A DNA stretch of 50,902 nt from Patescibacteria group bacterium (GTDB taxonomy: Bacteria > Patescibacteriota > Minisyncoccia > Minisyncoccales > UBA5738). Shown here piece by piece: positions 15,293 through 23,858 of this stretch. The notes below the pieces were generated by a model. It was not told the DNA's origin. It saw only the letters and a list, made by a program, of their open reading frames with translations, and ran no database searches. Numbering within the stretch: the first letter of the stretch is position 1; each line of letters starts with the position of its first letter. The stretch lies in NCBI GenBank assembly GCA_022710775.1, contig JAKLGH010000010.1, positions 1 to 50,902 of the forward strand. Reading direction: 5' to 3'. Position numbers and translations under genes: made by a program.

Positions 15293-16660
15293 ATGGATAT
15301 TAAAGCGTTTGGCCTAGCCATTGCCCAGATCGCCGAAGAAAAGGGTTTGGCCCGGGAAAAAATAATTGAAAGCATTGAGACCGCTTTGGCGGCCGCGTAC
15401 AAGAAAGAATATGGGGAAAAAAGCCAAGTGATCAAGGCTAAAATGGATGTAAGGACCGGTAAAATGGAATTCTGGCAAGTGAAAACGGTTGTTGAGCCGA
15501 GCATGCTTTACACCGATGAAGAGTTGGAACAGCTAAAAGACAAGGCGATCGAAGCCAGCGAAGAAAAGATTAAATTCAACCCTGAAAAGCATGTGATGCT
15601 TGAGGATGCTTTAAAGGATAATGCCGATATCAAGATCAACGACGAAATCAAGCTTCCTTTGGAGGAGAAGGCGGATTTTGGCCGTATTGCCGCCCAGACC
15701 GCGAAGCAAGTGATCATCCAAAAGATCCGCGAAGCGGAAAAGGAAAGCATTTTCCAGGACTTCAAGCTTAAAGAGGGCGAGATTATGTCGGGCGTTATTC
15801 AGCGGCTCGAGGGAAAGACCGTGTTTATGGATATTGGAAAAACCCTGGGTATTTTAAACCGCGAGGAGCAGGTGATGGGCGAATTTTACCGGCCAGGCCA
15901 GCGCCTCAAAGTGTTTATTATGAAGGTGGAGCAAACCTCGAAGGGACCGGTCATCTTTTTATCGCGAGCTTATCCGAAATTCGTTTCCAAACTTTTTGAA
16001 TTGGAAGTTCCCGAGATCGCATCCGGCCAAGTTCTGATAAAGTCGATTGCCCGCGAGGCGGGATCGCGCACGAAAATTGCCGTGGCTTCGACCGTTGAAG
16101 GTATCGATCCGATCGGCGCGGCCGTAGGACAGCGGGGAACGCGCGTAAGCGCGGTGATCAATGAATTGGGCGGAGAAAAAATCGATATTATTGAATATTC
16201 CGGCGAACCGGAGAAATACATTGTTAACGCGCTGTCGCCGGCCAAGATCATGGAGGTGAGGCTTTTGCCGAAAAACAAGGCGCTGGCTATCGTTCCCGAC
16301 GATCAGTTGTCGCTGGCTATCGGAAAAGACGGCCAGAATGTCCGATTGGCGGCCAAGCTTAGCGGATGGAAGATCGATGTCCGCAGCCATGAAAATCTTG
16401 ATGAGGAAGCGCTGGCTTTGGAAATGAAGCAAGCGGCGCAAGAGGAGGCGGCGGAAGCGGAACGCTCCGCCGAAGAAACAAAGGAGAACGGCGAGGCAAA
16501 AGCCGCGGTTGAAGGCGCAGACAAAGAAGAAGAGTTAAAAGAAAAGAAGGGCAAAAAAGCCAAAAAGGCGAAAACCGGTGAAAAAACCGAAACGAAAATC
16601 GAGGACAAGCCGAAAAAGGAAAAGAAATCGAAGTCTAAAACAAAAACAAAAGAAAAATAA
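15293..16660 (+). CDS. nusA: Transcription termination/antitermination factor NusA
   Basis: The N-terminal domain (IESIETALAAAYKKEYG) binds RNA polymerase. An S1 domain follows around residues 160-230 and tandem KH domains around 235-375, with DPIGAAVGQRGTRV and IAIGKDGQNVR-like signature loops (LSLAIGKDGQNVRLAAKL). The last 80 residues are a Lys/Glu/Ala-rich tail instead of the acidic repeats of E. coli NusA. It modulates pausing, termination and antitermination. The usual neighbours rimP, rbfA and infB are absent; tig follows with a 1-nt TAATG overlap, so the genes are translationally coupled. Confidence 0.95.
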   Translation: MDIKAFGLAIAQIAEEKGLAREKIIESIETALAAAYKKEYGEKSQVIKAKMDVRTGKMEFWQVKTVVEPSMLYTDEELEQLKDKAIEASEEKIKFNPEKHVMLEDALKDNADIKINDEIKLPLEEKADFGRIAAQTAKQVIIQKIREAEKESIFQDFKLKEGEIMSGVIQRLEGKTVFMDIGKTLGILNREEQVMGEFYRPGQRLKVFIMKVEQTSKGPVIFLSRAYPKFVSKLFELEVPEIASGQVLIKSIAREAGSRTKIAVASTVEGIDPIGAAVGQRGTRVSAVINELGGEKIDIIEYSGEPEKYIVNALSPAKIMEVRLLPKNKALAIVPDDQLSLAIGKDGQNVRLAAKLSGWKIDVRSHENLDEEALALEMKQAAQEEAAEAERSAEETKENGEAKAAVEGADKEEELKEKKGKKAKKAKTGEKTETKIEDKPKKEKKSKSKTKTKEK

Positions 16661-17538
16661 TGAATAAAGCAACGATCAATAAATTGCCGAAATCAAAGAT
16701 CGAAACCTTGGTTGAAATACCGGCAGAAGAATTTGGTAAATTCATAGAAACCGCGCTGGATGAATTTGTGAAAGAGCTGGAAGTGGAAGGCTTTCGCAAA
16801 GGAATGGCTCCTAAGGAGCTTGTGGCCCGCAAGGCCGGAGATGCCAGGATTCTGGAAAGAGCATCAAAAATCGCCATTGAAGACAGTTATCCTAAAGTGA
16901 TAACCGAAAACCATCTGGAGCCGCTGGGTTATCCGGAAGTTGAGATCGTCAAACTAGCCAAAGGCAATCCTTTTGAATACAAATTCATTATTTCGGTTTT
17001 TCCGGATGTGACACTTGGAGATTATAAAGAAACCGCCAAACAGATTACTTTTAAGGAACCCGAAGTAACCGACGAAGATATTAAGCGGTTAAAGATGGAA
17101 AAAGCCCAGCACGAAAAAGAGCACATCCGCGAAGATCTGCTTGATAAATTGCGCGTTATTGCCACGATCGAAGTTCCGGAAGTCATGATAGCGCGTGAAA
17201 CCGAACGCATGATGGAAGATCTCCGCCGCAAAACCCCGCAGGCATTGAACATGCCTTTTGAGGATTATTTAAAGAAAATCAAGAAAACCGAGGACGAGCT
17301 GAAGGCGACTTTCAACGACGACAACGAAAAAAAGATCAAGAATTTCCTGATTCTCCAAGAAATTGCCAAGATCGAAAAGATCGAACCGACCGAAAAGGAG
17401 ATTGAGGACGTGATAGAAAAAGTTACTTCCGGGGAACAAAAAGAAAATCTTGATATGAACTATTTGAAAGAATATTACAAAGACATCGTCAAAAACGAGA
17501 AGGTTTTTGAATTGCTGGAATCTTTTTTCAAAAAGTGA
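16660..17538 (+). CDS. tig: Trigger factor without PPIase domain
   Basis: The N-terminal ribosome-docking region carries the signature [12 protein letters not shown] around residues 44-55, corresponding to the GFRxGK loop that contacts ribosomal protein L23. The sequence then passes straight into the helical C-terminal chaperone domain (from about residue 125). At 292 aa it is about 140 residues shorter than E. coli trigger factor, and the FKBP-type PPIase module is missing. It should act as a nascent-chain chaperone without proline isomerase activity. Co-transcription with clpP is the common bacterial arrangement. Confidence 0.87.
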   Translation: MNKATINKLPKSKIETLVEIPAEEFGKFIETALDEFVKELEVEGFRKGMAPKELVARKAGDARILERASKIAIEDSYPKVITENHLEPLGYPEVEIVKLAKGNPFEYKFIISVFPDVTLGDYKETAKQITFKEPEVTDEDIKRLKMEKAQHEKEHIREDLLDKLRVIATIEVPEVMIARETERMMEDLRRKTPQALNMPFEDYLKKIKKTEDELKATFNDDNEKKIKNFLILQEIAKIEKIEPTEKEIEDVIEKVTSGEQKENLDMNYLKEYYKDIVKNEKVFELLESFFKK

Positions 17539-18173
17539 CGCAGCCAATTCAGAATAAAAGCCCATTGATGATAAAAATCGATGGGAAAGCAATGAATCTA
17601 ATACCAACAGTTATCGAAAAGACCCAATACGGAGAACGGGCTTACGATATTTATTCCCGTTTGTTGAAGGAAAGAATAATTTTCCTTGGCGGACAAGTGA
17701 ATGATGTTGTGGCTAATTCCGTGATAGCCCAGTTTTTATTCTTGGCTTCCAAGGATGAAAAAAAGGATATCCAGCTTTATCTGAACAGTCCGGGAGGTTC
17801 GGTTACAGCCGGTTTGGCAATTTACGACACGATTCAGCATATCAAGTGCCCGGTATCGACCGTTTGCGTCGGTATGGCTGCTTCGATGGGAGCTGTATTG
17901 CTGACTGCCGGCGCTAAAGGCAAGCGTTTTGCGCTGCCCAACTCCGAGATCATGCTGCATCAGGTGATGGGCGGAGTGACTGGGGAAGCCGTTGAAATCG
18001 AGATCACGGCGAAACAGATTCTCAAAATTCGGGAGAAGCTGAATGCGATAATCGCCAAACATACCGGCAAAGATATCAAGCAAATAGCGAACGATACGGA
18101 TCGGGATTTCTATCTGTCGGCCCAGGAAGCCAAGGAATACGGCTTGATCGACGAAGTGATAAAAACCAAATAA
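17535..18173 (+). CDS. clpP: ATP-dependent Clp protease proteolytic subunit
   Basis: Serine protease of the ClpP family with the catalytic Ser in GMAASMGA, His in MLHQV and Asp in DTDRDF, plus the chamber motif [11 protein letters not shown]. ClpP forms tetradecamers with ClpX or ClpA/C; no ATPase gene is nearby. Start choice is uncertain. The GTG at 17535 overlaps the tig stop as GTGA, a typical coupled junction, and gives 212 aa. The ATG at 17568 is also possible, and the ATG at 17592 (MNLIPTVIE) matches the family N-terminus most exactly. ClpP propeptides of this length are common, so the extra residues could be cleaved. Confidence 0.93.
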   Translation: MTQPIQNKSPLMIKIDGKAMNLIPTVIEKTQYGERAYDIYSRLLKERIIFLGGQVNDVVANSVIAQFLFLASKDEKKDIQLYLNSPGGSVTAGLAIYDTIQHIKCPVSTVCVGMAASMGAVLLTAGAKGKRFALPNSEIMLHQVMGGVTGEAVEIEITAKQILKIREKLNAIIAKHTGKDIKQIANDTDRDFYLSAQEAKEYGLIDEVIKTK

Positions 18174-18218
18174 TCGAATTTATATTTTTCACAGGAATTT
18201 CGCCTCCCGGGGTGGCGG

Positions 18219-18270
18219 CCAAAGGATGCTTCCTTTGGCATCCTCATTTCTGCCCGCTTTTTGCGGGCAG
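18219..18270. repeat. Palindromic intergenic repeats, two overlapping hairpins plus a third
   Basis: CCAAAGGA/TCCTTTGG (18219-18238) and GGATGC/GCATCC (18224-18243) share bases and cannot form together. CTGCCCGC/GCGGGCAG (18250-18270) follows with a TTTTT loop. The segment lies in the 304-nt gap between clpP and the secreted protein gene, which otherwise holds the terminator at 18340 and a promoter. REP-like elements are the most likely explanation. Confidence 0.6.
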
Positions 18271-18339
18271 GAAGCCTAAGGATTCATTTTGTTCCCAGGA
18301 TCCGCCCGGGGTCTAAAAATTAATAGATCGTGATTTAAG

Positions 18340-18369
18340 AAGCGCCCCCTTGCTAACGGGGGCGCTTTT
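18340..18369 (+). terminator. Intrinsic terminator of the nusA-tig-clpP operon
   Basis: GC-rich stem AGCGCCCCC (18341-18349) and GGGGGCGCT (18358-18366) followed by TTTT. Confidence 0.82.
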
Positions 18370-18376
18370 GGTCGTA

Positions 18377-18405
18377 TTCCCAAATAAAAGCGGTTATGTT
18401 ATAAT
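18377..18405 (+). promoter_or_regulatory. Putative promoter for the ENIGW-repeat protein
   Basis: TATAAT at 18400-18405 is perfect; the matching -35 position 17 nt upstream reads TTCCCA, which is weak. Confidence 0.4.
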
Positions 18406-18477
18406 TTACAATACGTAATTTTAAGACGCTAACGCCTAGGCCTAATAAGCTTGGTAAGGCGTAAGCATCCGTTAAAA

Positions 18478-19830
18478 ATGGAATTAAAAAATAATAAAGG
18501 TTATGTTTTGTTTTTAGTTTCGATTTTCCTAGCGGTCGCTTGCGTTCTATCGCCCGGCGCTATAACGGCGAATTCTGGTGATAATGTATCGGGCTTTGCC
18601 TGGTCGGAAAACATCGGTTGGATTAGTTCAAATTGCACCGATACCGGAACTTGCGCGTCAAGCGATTACGGAATAAACGTAGCTGTTGATGGAAAAATGT
18701 CGGGCTTTGCCTGGTCGGAAAACATCGGTTGGATAACGTTTAATGAAATCGATTTGACCGGATGTCCGACCGCCCCTTGCGTGGCTACCGTGGATTTAAG
18801 CTGTCCTGCGGGCAAATGTACGGTGAGCGGATGGGCCAGGGTACTGGCCAACGGAGGAGGTTGGGATGGATGGGTAAAGCTGGGAGGAATTGCCCAAGAT
18901 GGCAGTCCTTACCCTTTGTATATAGACGCTGCCACAGGAGAGTTTCATGGTTGGGCATGGTCAGACCAGGTTTTGGGATGGCTAAGCTTCAATTGCCAAG
19001 ACCGGGCTGTTTGCGGGACTTCGGACTATAAACTTAAAACCAATTTTGGTTTTGCCCATTCCCCCGAAGCGGCGATGTCTTGCGAAGGCAGCCAATGTAG
19101 CGGCGGTACGTGTAATGTGACAACCTGGGTATCGTATCGCCCCGTAGCCGATCCGACGCCTTGTATTTACAAGATTGTTAACGATTCTACGGATCCCGAT
19201 GGACAAGCTGATATCGCCAAGTCCGAATGGACTTATAAAGTTCAAGGCGCGGACGATTCGACCTATCAAACGATACCGGGCTGTCCGGATTTCGACGGTA
19301 TAAGCGATTGCACGCTTCAATCCGGTTTGGCAGCTGGAAATTATACGATCAGATTGACGGTTCGGGATTTCGGCTCCAATTCAGATTCAGTAACGCACGA
19401 TATTACTATCAAGGCGGAGATAGCGGCTGGTTTTATGTGTTCTTTGGACAACATTAATTGGCGGGATTGCGGGCCTTTGTCCGGCAAAATCGCTAAAGAC
19501 GCGACTGTATATTTCAAAGATGATCCGTCTTTAAGCATCCATTCTGTTGCTAGCGACGGCGAGTCGATCGATACCAGGGAGTGGCTTTGGAAGGGCGGGG
19601 TTATAGGGGGAAACAGCGAATCTGCTTTTGTTACTATAGTTGATAAAACTAATACAATAAGGCTGACCGTATCCGATACTGGCGGAAGGTCTGATTACTT
19701 GGAATACGAATTAAAGTCAAAATCTATTCCTGACTGGGAAGAAGTTACAATGACTGTTCCCGAACAGAGAAAAATGAATTTGGTTGGTTTTATACTGGAC
19801 AGATTTTTGGCTGGTATATATCGTTTTTAG
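18478..19830 (+). CDS. Secreted surface protein with ENIGW repeats
   Basis: The 450-aa protein begins with a signal peptide (MELKNNKGYVLFLVSIFLAV, then small residues). Two near-identical copies of SGFAWSENIGWI lie near residues 37 and 76, and a third degenerate copy, GWAWSDQVLGWLSFN, near residue 165. The rest is beta-rich with many paired Cys and reads like Ig/PKD-type domains (GNYTIRLTVRDFG, NTIRLTVSDTGG). No C-terminal membrane anchor is obvious, although the last 20 residues are hydrophobic. Such repeats occur in surface proteins of Patescibacteria; adhesion is a guess. The ATG at 18478 is chosen over 18451 because it starts directly at the signal peptide. Confidence 0.75.
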   Translation: MELKNNKGYVLFLVSIFLAVACVLSPGAITANSGDNVSGFAWSENIGWISSNCTDTGTCASSDYGINVAVDGKMSGFAWSENIGWITFNEIDLTGCPTAPCVATVDLSCPAGKCTVSGWARVLANGGGWDGWVKLGGIAQDGSPYPLYIDAATGEFHGWAWSDQVLGWLSFNCQDRAVCGTSDYKLKTNFGFAHSPEAAMSCEGSQCSGGTCNVTTWVSYRPVADPTPCIYKIVNDSTDPDGQADIAKSEWTYKVQGADDSTYQTIPGCPDFDGISDCTLQSGLAAGNYTIRLTVRDFGSNSDSVTHDITIKAEIAAGFMCSLDNINWRDCGPLSGKIAKDATVYFKDDPSLSIHSVASDGESIDTREWLWKGGVIGGNSESAFVTIVDKTNTIRLTVSDTGGRSDYLEYELKSKSIPDWEEVTMTVPEQRKMNLVGFILDRFLAGIYRF

Positions 19831-20175
19831 CCTTTTATTGTTAATAGAATAGAAGCAGTTAAAATACCTCTAAACGCGTCTTTTTAAACCTAGCCTGGGC
19901 TTGTTTTATGCTATATTGCGCAAACAAGCTTTGCAGAACGGGGTTATCCTTTTGTCGGTACTTTCGGGAATAAATGGCGATAGCGCTTCTCCGATTTATT
20001 GTACTGAAGAGAAGGAAGGATTTTATAAATCGCAGAATGTCCAATAACTAAAGAAAGTTAATTCAAAGAAACAGTTTAAGAAAAAAACGAGTTTGGCCTT
20101 TCGTTCAGAATAATTTTTGTTGATAGTTTTTCCGGCCAGCCCGGAGGAGGCGGGACCAGATTCGCAATTAAAATC
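19831..20175. other. Intergenic region of 345 nt without a supported gene
   Basis: A 61-codon minus-strand reading frame exists here but looks like chance. The stretch is AT-rich, with a TATATT near 19910 and a purine-rich GGAGGAGG about 30 nt before the RNase Y start. I see no strong hairpin or RNA gene. Confidence 0.4.
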
Positions 20176-21696
20176 ATGGATCCATTAATTATAGAAATCA
20201 TTGTCTTGATCGTCGGCGTGTTTATGGGCTATTACGCCCGCCAGATGATAGCGCAAAAAAGAGCAGGCACTATTGAGAAGATACTTGCCAAGAAAATTCA
20301 AAAAGGGAAATTGGAAGCCCAAAAGATTTTGGCTGAGGCTGAAGAAAAAGCCCAGAAGCTTACTGAATCGACGAAAAATGAAATTCAGCAGCGACATAAG
20401 GAGCTTATTCGGACCGAGTCATTGGTTTTAAAAAGGGAGAGTATGTTGGAACAGAAGATTACGGAGTTTGAAATAAAAGAAAAAGATTTTCAGGAAAAAA
20501 TAAAAAAACTCAAGTCTTTAAAGGAAAATTTGGAAGAGGTCCACAAGCAAGCGGTGGATAATTTAGAACGAGTCGCGGGTTTGTCCAAAGCAGATGCCAA
20601 GAAGGAATTGTTTGAAGCTTTGGAAAAAGAGTATCAGCGGGATCTTCTCGATAAATCCCGCAGCCTTGAGTCTGACGGAATTGAAAGGTTTAAAAAAAGG
20701 GCCAAAGAAATTTTAGTCCAGGCGATTCAGAAATGCGCCCTTTCCCAGGCGCAGGAAGTGACAACATCGATAGTCAGTTTGCCGTCAGACGATATCAAGG
20801 GAAGGATTATCGGCAAAGAAGGACGCAATATCCGTACCTTAGAGAGGCTTACGGGAGTGGAAGTGATTATCGATGAAACTCCGGAAACCGTTGTGATTTC
20901 CGGTTTTGATCCTACTCGCCGGCAGATCGCGAAAATTGCCTTGGAAAAATTAATACAGGATTCGCGTATTCAGCCGGCCCGCATCGAAGAAACGGTCAAA
21001 GTGGCCGAAGAAGAAATAGCTAACCAGATCAAAGAAGCGGGAGAGCAAGCATGTTATGATGTTGGAATCCTTGATTTGCCTCCCAGACTGGTGCAATTGT
21101 TCGGACGGTTGCGTTTTCGGACGAGTTACGGCCAGAATGTTTTGCTCCATTCCATGGAAGTGGCCCATTTGGCGGGAGCCATGGCTGCCGAGGTGGGAGG
21201 AAATGTCCGGGTAGCGAAAAAGGCCGGATTATTGCACGATATCGGAAAATCGATTGATCAACAGATAGAGGGATCTCATGTGGAGATCGGTATTAAGATT
21301 TTGGAGAAGTTTAATATAGATCCGGCCGTAATTTCGGCCATGAAGTCCCATCACGAAGAGTTTCCTTATGAGGGTTTGGAAGGGATATTGGTTCAGGCCG
21401 CCGATCAAATATCGGGAGCGCGTCCCGGAGCGAGAAAAGACACGGTCGAAAATTACTTGAAGCGGTTGGGAGAATTGGAAGGCATTGCGACTTCGTTTAA
21501 CGGCGTAGAAAAAGCTTGGGCTTTGCAGGCCGGCCGCGAGATCAGGGTTTTTGTAAAGCCAAAAGAAATTGATGATTGGGGAGCCAAGAAAATGGCCAAA
21601 GAGATTGCCAAAAGGATTGAGGAAGAATTAAGGTATCCAGGGGAAATTAAAGTGAACGTTATTCGAGAAACCCGCGTAACCGAATACGCAAAGTAG
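20176..21696 (+). CDS. rny: Ribonuclease Y
   Basis: Membrane-anchored endoribonuclease of 506 aa. The N-terminal transmembrane helix (residues 4-20) is followed by a long charged coiled coil to about residue 190, then a KH domain (GRIIGKEGRNIRTLERLTG), then an HD phosphohydrolase domain with LLHDIGK (His-Asp metal ligands) and SHHEE. Length and order match B. subtilis RNase Y. It initiates mRNA decay at the inner membrane. No Shine-Dalgarno is at usable distance before the ATG. A strong terminator follows. Confidence 0.95.
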   Translation: MDPLIIEIIVLIVGVFMGYYARQMIAQKRAGTIEKILAKKIQKGKLEAQKILAEAEEKAQKLTESTKNEIQQRHKELIRTESLVLKRESMLEQKITEFEIKEKDFQEKIKKLKSLKENLEEVHKQAVDNLERVAGLSKADAKKELFEALEKEYQRDLLDKSRSLESDGIERFKKRAKEILVQAIQKCALSQAQEVTTSIVSLPSDDIKGRIIGKEGRNIRTLERLTGVEVIIDETPETVVISGFDPTRRQIAKIALEKLIQDSRIQPARIEETVKVAEEEIANQIKEAGEQACYDVGILDLPPRLVQLFGRLRFRTSYGQNVLLHSMEVAHLAGAMAAEVGGNVRVAKKAGLLHDIGKSIDQQIEGSHVEIGIKILEKFNIDPAVISAMKSHHEEFPYEGLEGILVQAADQISGARPGARKDTVENYLKRLGELEGIATSFNGVEKAWALQAGREIRVFVKPKEIDDWGAKKMAKEIAKRIEEELRYPGEIKVNVIRETRVTEYAK

Positions 21697-21708
21697 CATT
21701 AAAAAACA

Positions 21709-21735
21709 AAAAAAGCCGCATAATGCGGCTTTTTT
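21709..21735 (+). terminator. Bidirectional intrinsic terminator
   Basis: AGCCGCA and TGCGGCT (21714-21730) form a stem flanked by an A-run on the left and a T-run on the right. It can end the rny transcript on the plus strand and the tRNA transcript on the minus strand. Confidence 0.85.
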
Positions 21736-21742
21736 CTACTAT

Positions 21743-21768
21743 CAAAACCGACCAATAGGCCGGTTTTG
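21743..21768. other. Hairpin between rny and tRNA-Gly
   Basis: CAAAACCG (21743-21750) and CGGTTTTG (21761-21768) form an 8-bp stem just downstream of the tRNA genes on their own strand. It may serve 3' processing or termination of the tRNA transcript. Confidence 0.5.
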
Positions 21769-21777
21769 AAATTACGG

Positions 21778-21848
21778 AGCGGGCGATGGGAATCGAACCC
21801 ACGTCACAAACTTGGAAGGTTTGGGCTCTACCATTGAGCTACGCCCGC
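21778..21848 (-). tRNA. tRNA-Gly (anticodon TCC)
   Basis: On the minus strand the gene runs from GCGGGCG (21848-21842) to CGCCCGC (21785-21779) plus a T discriminator. The D arm TAGCTCAATGGTAGAG, the anticodon stem CAAAC/GTTTG around CTTCCAA and the T arm with GGTTCGATTCC are all intact. The loop gives anticodon TCC. CCA is not encoded. Confidence 0.95.
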
Positions 21849-21921
21849 ATTTTCTAACTTTTGGCTTCGGATATTAGATTATATCAGATATGCAATCCCA
21901 TTTCCGATAGGAGAACTCTCT

Positions 21922-21992
21922 TCGGGGTGTCCAGACTCGAACTGGAATTAAATCCTCCCAAAGGACTTGTGCTGCCGTTGCACTACACCCCG
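21922..21992 (-). tRNA. tRNA-Pro (anticodon TGG)
   Basis: Minus strand, acceptor CGGGGTG (21992-21986) pairing with CACCCCG (21929-21923), and an A discriminator. Anticodon stem AGTCC/GGATT around TTTGGGA gives TGG. T arm AGTTCGAGTCT. CCA is not encoded. It is upstream of tRNA-Gly in the same transcript. Confidence 0.94.
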
Positions 21993-22043
21993 ATTAAAAC
22001 CGGGAAAAAATTAAAAACAAAAACTTCCGTTCCTTTCAGGAAT

Positions 22044-22072
22044 ATAATATCTTTTTAAGGCCGGTAAGTCAA
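22044..22072 (-). promoter_or_regulatory. Promoter of the tRNA-Pro/tRNA-Gly operon
   Basis: Minus strand TTGACT (22072-22067), a 17-nt spacer and TATTAT (22049-22044), about 50 nt before tRNA-Pro. Confidence 0.72.
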
Positions 22073-22101
22073 CCTTTGGCGGGATCAGGCTGGTACTGGA
22101 T

Positions 22102-22130
22102 TTTCCAACATTATGATTATTTAGTATAAT
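22102..22130 (+). promoter_or_regulatory. Putative promoter for the histidine kinase gene
   Basis: TATAAT at 22125-22130 is perfect; the -35 position reads TTTCCA (22102-22107), which is weak. The leader would be about 160 nt. Confidence 0.4.
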
Positions 22131-22205
22131 AAATAATACCTTAATTATTTTGCAGGCCAAGGATTTGTTATGGGAATAAAAAGCAACCCAAAGTATGAAT
22201 CTTCT

Positions 22206-22220
22206 GCCCGCCTGCGGGGC
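22206..22220. repeat. Short GC-rich palindrome in the kinase leader
   Basis: GCCCGC-CT-GCGGGGC with a one-base bulge. It resembles the palindrome at 18250-18270 (CTGCCCGC arm), which suggests a dispersed element. Confidence 0.4.
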
Positions 22221-22296
22221 TTCATACCGCTCCTGGCGAAACAACATTTGTAAAACATAAAATTGAATTTTAAACGCATTAAACTTTTTAAAAACC

Positions 22297-23274
22297 ATGC
22301 CTGAATCTTTTTATAAACAGATCAACATTATTGAACAGTGTAAAAAATACGGGATACCGCTTTGGCAATGCCCCCAATTTCTTTTCCTTTTGATGGGATG
22401 CGTGATTATGGCAACTTCAATCACGATTTATTTGATAGGCAGCCATTATATTTCCGATCCTGAAATTATAGTGCTTATCGTCTTATTTTTGGCTACTTTC
22501 TTGATTTCCATCGCTTTTGTCATTGTTCAGAGTTTTGAGCGGCTGGCGGAAACAAACCGTTTGAAATCGGAGTTCGTAAGTATCGTTTCGCACCAGATCC
22601 GGTCTCCTTTAACCAACTTAAAATGGATCGTGGAGCTGCTGATGTCCGGGATATTGGGCAAGATCGAAGAAAAGCAAACGGAGTATTTCAAAATTCTGAA
22701 AGAAAACCTTGAAAGGATGCAGGAACTGGTTTCCGAGCTTCTTACTGTTTCGCGCATAGAAGCGACCAAATTGGTTTTTAAAAAAGAGGAATTTTCAATG
22801 GAAAATCTTGTGCGGGACTTAGTTGCGGAATTTAAGCCAATCGCAAAATCTTCGAATATCAAGATAAATATGGATTTGGAAAAGAACGCCCCTAAGGTTT
22901 ATACCGATCCTTTTCAGATATTGCAAGTAGTCGAGAATCTTTTATACAATGCGATAAGGTATATGAATTTTGCTACCGACACCGTCCAGAAAGACAAGGA
23001 GCGGGAAATCAATATAAAAGTGTATCACAAGAATTCCCATATTTTCTTTGAGATTGCCGATAACGGCATCGGCATACCGAAAGAAGACCAAAAGTATATT
23101 TTTCAGAAGTTTTTCCGGGCTGACAATGTGAGGCGTTATCAAACCAATGGTTCGGGATTGGGTCTTTATATATCCAAAAACATAATTGAACGATCCGGGG
23201 GAAAGATCGGTTTTGAGAGCCGCGAGGGCATTGGCACAACGTTCTGGTTTAAATTGCCGGTTTGTCAAAAATAG
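22297..23274 (+). CDS. Membrane sensor histidine kinase
   Basis: 325 aa with two hydrophobic helices (about residues 26-50 and 54-75), almost no extracytoplasmic loop, then HisKA and HATPase domains. The phospho-acceptor is H99 in FVSIVSHQIRSPL. The ATP-binding N box (ENLLYNAI), G1 (DNGIGIP), F box (FQKFFRA) and G2 (GSGLGLY) are all present. With no periplasmic sensor domain it probably senses a membrane or cytoplasmic signal. A single-domain response regulator follows after 105 nt and the type IV pilus cluster after that, so pilus control is a reasonable guess. Confidence 0.92.
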   Translation: MPESFYKQINIIEQCKKYGIPLWQCPQFLFLLMGCVIMATSITIYLIGSHYISDPEIIVLIVLFLATFLISIAFVIVQSFERLAETNRLKSEFVSIVSHQIRSPLTNLKWIVELLMSGILGKIEEKQTEYFKILKENLERMQELVSELLTVSRIEATKLVFKKEEFSMENLVRDLVAEFKPIAKSSNIKINMDLEKNAPKVYTDPFQILQVVENLLYNAIRYMNFATDTVQKDKEREINIKVYHKNSHIFFEIADNGIGIPKEDQKYIFQKFFRADNVRRYQTNGSGLGLYISKNIIERSGGKIGFESREGIGTTFWFKLPVCQK

Positions 23275-23379
23275 AAAGCTAAAAAAAACGCTTAAAAATT
23301 AAAACGTTCAAGTTAATAATTGCGGGAGGCAGAACGAATCTAAAAAAGGTTAATTAAGAAATTCATTCATTCATACATT

Positions 23380-23760
23380 ATGCCAAAAACTATTCTTTTT
23401 ATTGAGGATGAGTCAGCTATGCAAAAAACTGTTGGTGCGATAATCCAGCAAGAAGGTTATAATATGATTTCCGCTCTCGATGGCGATTTGGGTATAAAGC
23501 TGGCTAGGGAAAAACATCCGGACATGATTCTTCTGGATCTCGTTCTTCCCAAAAGAGACGGGTTTGATGTTCTAAGATCTTTAAAACAGGACGAACAGAC
23601 GAAATCAATACCTATAATCGTTCTCACTAATTTGGGGGAAATGGAAAATATTGATAAAGCCATAGAATTGGGCGCCACGACCTATCTGGTTAAGAGCGAT
23701 TACTCTCTCAAGGAAATCATCGAAAAGATAAAAAAGACCGTTGATGGTCCCGCTATGTGA
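23380..23760 (+). CDS. Single-domain response regulator (CheY-like)
   Basis: A 126-aa receiver domain with the acidic pocket E9/D10, phosphorylation site D53 (LLDLVLPKRDG), T83 and K105. There is no output domain, so it acts by protein contact rather than by DNA binding. It is the likely partner of the kinase at 22297. Because the pilus extension ATPase gene pilB starts only 98 nt downstream, the regulator may act on pilus function. That is inference from position. Confidence 0.9.
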   Translation: MPKTILFIEDESAMQKTVGAIIQQEGYNMISALDGDLGIKLAREKHPDMILLDLVLPKRDGFDVLRSLKQDEQTKSIPIIVLTNLGEMENIDKAIELGATTYLVKSDYSLKEIIEKIKKTVDGPAM

Positions 23761-23858
23761 CCTCTTGCCGGTATTATCTCGTTTTTAACGTTAAATTGAG
23801 CCGCCGGCGAAGCATGGGGCTTTTGTTTGATTAGTATTGCGCCAGTTTTCCTAAAAAA

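Noticed and set aside
15293-15504. Antisense frame of 82 codons over the nusA start
   Set aside because: The plus strand encodes a clear NusA N-terminus.
19859-20044. A 61-codon minus-strand frame in the gap before RNase Y
   Set aside because: No start signal, no similarity to anything I know; length is expected by chance.
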